From Ciceribacter sp. T2.26MG-112.2 (GTDB lineage Bacteria; Pseudomonadota; Alphaproteobacteria; Rhizobiales; Rhizobiaceae), in NCBI RefSeq assembly GCF_900492205.1, contig NZ_UEYQ01000002.1:400571-464570 (forward strand): a DNA stretch of 64,000 nt. Reading direction: 5' to 3'. Below are positions 61,298 to 64,000 of the stretch, in pieces. The translations under genes and the position numbers were made by a program. A model generated the notes under the pieces. It was not told where the DNA came from. It was given only the letters and a program-made list of their open reading frames with translations, and searched no databases. The first letter of the stretch is position 1, and each line of letters starts with the position of its first letter.

Positions 61298-62329
61298 ATG
61301 GCGCTCGGCCGCAACCGCCGCCGCGACAGGGGCGTAGACTATTGGCCGGGTTTCGTCGACGCCCTGTCGACGCTGCTTCTGGCGATCATGTTCCTGCTGA
61401 CCGTCTTCGTGCTGGCGCAGTTCATCCTCAGCCGCGAGATCACCGGCAAGGACGAGGTGCTCAACCGCCTGAACAGCCAGATCGCCGAACTGACGCAATT
61501 GCTGGCGCTGGAAAAGAGCGGCAAGCAGGATCTGGAAGATACGCTGGCATCGCTCCAGTCGTCGCTGTCGGTGTCGGAGAGCGAGCGCAGCCGCCTGCAG
61601 CAATTGCTCGACCAGGGCTCCGGCTCGACGGATGCCGCCAACCAGAAACTCGGTCGCCTGACCCAGGAACTCGACGCCGAAAAGCAGGTGAGCGAACGGG
61701 CGATGAGCCAGATCGAGTTGCTCAACCAGCAGATCGCCGCGCTGCGCGCCCAGATCGCGGCCGTGGAGGAGGCACTCCAGGCGTCCGAGGCGCGCGACCA
61801 GACCTCGCAGACCAAGATCGCCGACCTCGGGCGGCGGCTGAACGTCGCGCTCGCCCAGCGCGTCCAGGAACTCAACCGTTACCGTTCGGACTTCTTCGGC
61901 CGCCTTCGTGAAATTCTCTCCGACCGGGAGAACATTCGCATCGTCGGCGACCGCTTCGTGTTCCAGTCGGAGGTCCTGTTCCCCTCGGGCGGCAATGTGC
62001 TCAACCCCGAGGGGGAGGTCGAGATGGCGAAGCTTGCAGGGGCGCTGCTCGATCTGGCCAAGGAAATCCCGCCGGAAATCAACTGGGTCTTGCGCGTCGA
62101 CGGCCATACCGACAATGTTCCCTTAAGTGGCTCCGGGCGCTATGTCGATAACTGGGAACTGTCGTCCGCGCGCGCCATATCGGTGGTCAAGTACCTGATT
62201 TCCAAAGGCGTCCCCGCCAATCGCCTGGCCGCTGCCGGTTTTGGCGAATATCAACCGATCGCCGAGGGCGACAGTGTCGAAGCCCGCGCCCAGAACCGTC
62301 GTATCGAGCTCAAATTGACCGAGCGCTGA
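61298..62329 (+). CDS. MotB/OmpA-type peptidoglycan-anchored partner protein
   Basis: A 343-residue protein with one N-terminal transmembrane segment (VDALSTLLLAIMFLLTVFVLAQFIL). Its aspartate, D21, occupies the place of the MotB proton-carrying Asp. Residues 55-185 are a coiled coil. The C-terminal OmpA domain contains FQSEVLFPSGG, LRVDGHTDNVPL, NWELSSARAISVVKYL and QNRRIELKL, the murein-binding motifs. Start ATG 61298 is two bases after the channel subunit stop. The two subunits would form a torque- or tension-generating complex. Confidence 0.9.
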   Translation: MALGRNRRRDRGVDYWPGFVDALSTLLLAIMFLLTVFVLAQFILSREITGKDEVLNRLNSQIAELTQLLALEKSGKQDLEDTLASLQSSLSVSESERSRLQQLLDQGSGSTDAANQKLGRLTQELDAEKQVSERAMSQIELLNQQIAALRAQIAAVEEALQASEARDQTSQTKIADLGRRLNVALAQRVQELNRYRSDFFGRLREILSDRENIRIVGDRFVFQSEVLFPSGGNVLNPEGEVEMAKLAGALLDLAKEIPPEINWVLRVDGHTDNVPLSGSGRYVDNWELSSARAISVVKYLISKGVPANRLAAAGFGEYQPIAEGDSVEARAQNRRIELKLTER

Positions 62330-62427
62330 CCTTTTCGCATGGCTACTAGCAGAAGTGCTGGGTTGTGCGGCCCTTGACGTGCCCGTAAAAGTAAGATTGC
62401 GGGGGATGCGACGGGGGAGAGAAACGG

Positions 62428-64000
62428 ATGGAATGCGATGTACTGATCGTCGGTGCCGGGCTCGCGGGACTGGTGGCGGCATGCGAAGCAACCGATAGGG
62501 GGCTGAAGGTTTGCGTCCTCGATCAGGAAGGCGAGCAGAACCTCGGAGGGCAGGCGTTCTGGTCCCTGGGTGGCCTGTTTCTCATCGACAGCCCGGAGCA
62601 AAGGCGTATCGGCATTCGCGACAGTTTCGAACTGGCCCGGCAGGATTGGCTCGGCTCGGCGGGTTTTGATCGCCCCGAGGATTACTGGCCGCGTCATTGG
62701 GCCGAGGCTTATCTAGAATTTGCCGCAGGCGAAAAGCGCGACTGGCTGCACCGGCAGGGCGTACGCTTTTTTCCCGTTGTCGGCTGGGCGGAACGAGGTG
62801 GCGCCCAGGCGGACGGCCACGGCAATTCGGTTCCCCGTTTCCATATCACCTGGGGGACCGGCCCGGCCGTGCTGGAGCCCTTCATCCGCAGGGCGCGCAA
62901 GGCCGAGCGGGCGGGACGGCTGGTGTTCCGGTTCCGCCATCAGGTCGACCAACTCACGAGGCGCAACGGCACAGTCACAGGGGCGAGCGGCAGTGTATTG
63001 GCGGTCGATTCCGCGCCGCGGGGAGCAGCGACATCGCGCGCGGTGATCGGAGACTTCGAGATTTCGGCCGGCGCGGTCATCGTCACCTCCGGAGGGATCG
63101 GCGGCAATCACGATCTGGTTCGCAAGAACTGGCCGGTCGAGCGGCTCGGCCCCGCGCCACGATCGATGGTCGCGGGCGTGCCGCAATATGTCGACGGGCG
63201 GATGCTGGCCATTTCGCGGGCGGCCGGCGCCGACATCATCAACAGCGACCGGATGTGGCACTACACCGAAGGCCTCAGGAACTTCGATCCGATCTGGCCG
63301 AACCACGGTATCCGCATCCTGCCCGGCCCGTCGTCCTTCTGGTGTGACGCCGACGGCAACCGTTTTCCGCCACCCGCCCTGCCGGGGTTCGATACCCTGG
63401 CCACGCTGAAGGCGATCCGCGCCCGGGGCGACGAGTATAGCTGGTTCGTCCTCAACAAGGCGATCATCAAGCGCGAATTCGCCCTTTCGGGCTCCGAGCA
63501 GAATCCGGACCTGACGGGCAAGGACATTCCCCTGCTGCTGAAGCGGCTGGGCCGGAACCCGCCCGGCCCGGTCCAGGCGTTCATGGACAAGGGAGAGGAC
63601 TTCGTGGTCCGCGACACGCTGGAGGATCTGGTGGTCGGGATGAACGAGATGACCGGCGAACACCGGGTCGGCATTCATCACCTGCGCCGCCAGATCGAGG
63701 CCCGCGATCGCGAGATCGTCAATGCCTTCAACAAGGATGCCCAGATCACGGCCATTCGCGGCGCGCGCCGCTTTCTGGGAGACCGGCTGATGCGCACGGC
63801 CAAGCCGCACCGGCTGCTCGATCGCAATGCCGGGCCGCTGATCGCCGTCCGTCTGCATATCCTGACGCGCAAGACGCTTGGCGGCCTGCACACCGATCTG
63901 TCCTCACGCGTGCTCGACGATACCAACAAGCCGGTGCCCGGCCTTTATGCGGCAGGGGAGGTGGCGGGTTTTGGCGGGGGCGGGGTGCATGGCTATAACG
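62428..64000 (+). CDS. FAD-binding dehydrogenase, 3-ketosteroid-delta1-dehydrogenase-like (cut by window edge)
   Basis: The first 524 residues of a flavoprotein that continues past the right edge. The N-terminal FAD motif is VLIVGAGLAGLVAACEA. A second motif, LPGLYAAGEVAGFGGGGVHGYN, lies near the visible end. The fumarate-reductase/KSTD fold is supported by TSGGIGGNHDLVRKNW and the domain order. The group includes ketosteroid dehydrogenases, tricarballylate dehydrogenases and uncharacterised FAD-binding dehydrogenases, so the substrate is open. GGGGGAGAGAAACGG precedes ATG 62428. Confidence 0.85.
   Translation, partial: MECDVLIVGAGLAGLVAACEATDRGLKVCVLDQEGEQNLGGQAFWSLGGLFLIDSPEQRRIGIRDSFELARQDWLGSAGFDRPEDYWPRHWAEAYLEFAAGEKRDWLHRQGVRFFPVVGWAERGGAQADGHGNSVPRFHITWGTGPAVLEPFIRRARKAERAGRLVFRFRHQVDQLTRRNGTVTGASGSVLAVDSAPRGAATSRAVIGDFEISAGAVIVTSGGIGGNHDLVRKNWPVERLGPAPRSMVAGVPQYVDGRMLAISRAAGADIINSDRMWHYTEGLRNFDPIWPNHGIRILPGPSSFWCDADGNRFPPPALPGFDTLATLKAIRARGDEYSWFVLNKAIIKREFALSGSEQNPDLTGKDIPLLLKRLGRNPPGPVQAFMDKGEDFVVRDTLEDLVVGMNEMTGEHRVGIHHLRRQIEARDREIVNAFNKDAQITAIRGARRFLGDRLMRTAKPHRLLDRNAGPLIAVRLHILTRKTLGGLHTDLSSRVLDDTNKPVPGLYAAGEVAGFGGGGVHGYN

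Noticed and set aside
60258..62329. Zorya (ZorAB) anti-phage system
   Set aside because: The channel and anchor subunits superficially fit, but there is no ZorC/ZorD or ZorE gene next to them; the neighbours are a phosphatase and a flavoprotein.

Overview
The window reads as a chromosomal segment of a GC-rich alphaproteobacterium of the Hyphomicrobiales, most likely the family Rhizobiaceae. Pointers seen in the sequence are the cell-cycle regulator CpdR, a GapR/DUF2312 nucleoid protein, the lipoprotein Omp10 (close to my memory of Brucella Omp10), homospermidine synthase, a 41-residue cysteine-free L36, an RpoH-type promoter with a ROSE RNA thermometer ahead of an Hsp20 gene, and a small RNA with anti-Shine-Dalgarno loops. 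Gene density is high and every complete protein gene looks intact. I see no insertion sequence, prophage, integron or CRISPR array, so this looks like core chromosome with a few accessory genes.

Layout. 1-3000 (minus): start of a transglutaminase/DUF2126 protein and a bifunctional mannose-1-phosphate guanylyltransferase/isomerase. 3.4-8.7 kb: a degenerate nuclease-fold secreted protein, a zinc alcohol dehydrogenase, and a catabolic-looking group (MarR, fumarylacetoacetase-family hydrolase, TetR, class III aminotransferase). 9-13.8 kb: a large coiled-coil protein, a cysteine-cluster protein, tRNA-Val(GAC), CpdR, N-formylglutamate amidohydrolase, a minus-strand small RNA, and a histidinol-phosphatase-type enzyme. 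13.8-17 kb: a lipase-like hydrolase, a possible second minus-strand small RNA, the heat-regulated hsp20 and threonine aldolase. 17.2-23.5 kb: gltB and gltD, the two subunits of glutamate synthase.

23.5-37.4 kb is envelope and central metabolism: a DUF459 SGNH hydrolase, a lytic transglycosylase, GalU, a beta-barrel outer membrane protein, an orphan small gene in an AT-richer patch, KdsD, an NfeD/SPFH pair, ferrochelatase, a secreted 5'-nucleotidase with a LysM tail, Omp10 and homospermidine synthase. 37.5-43 kb: a heme-dependent demethylase family protein, an RHH/ParE toxin-antitoxin pair, and a tightly packed YciI-PabC-PabB-PepF group. 43.2-50.3 kb: an NtrC-like regulator without the sigma54-contact motif, a DUF882 cell-wall protein, GapR, a second N-formylglutamate amidohydrolase, a DUF1036 protein and pyruvate kinase. 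50.3-64 kb: a hydrolase, a TPR protein, L36, PurK/PurE, two small YdcH proteins, an ArsR regulator, a TauE-type permease, a ThiE-family protein with a Sel1 protein, an MgtC/DUF4010 membrane protein, an inositol monophosphatase, a MotA/TolQ-OmpA proton-channel pair, and the beginning of an FAD-dependent dehydrogenase.

The most rewarding signals are in the non-coding DNA: the anti-SD small RNA at about 12.8 kb, an orphan minus-strand terminator at 14.9 kb, the complete heat-shock control region of hsp20 at 15.1 kb, and the palindrome and overlapping upstream ORF ahead of gltB. I found no convincing new multi-gene defence or mobile system.
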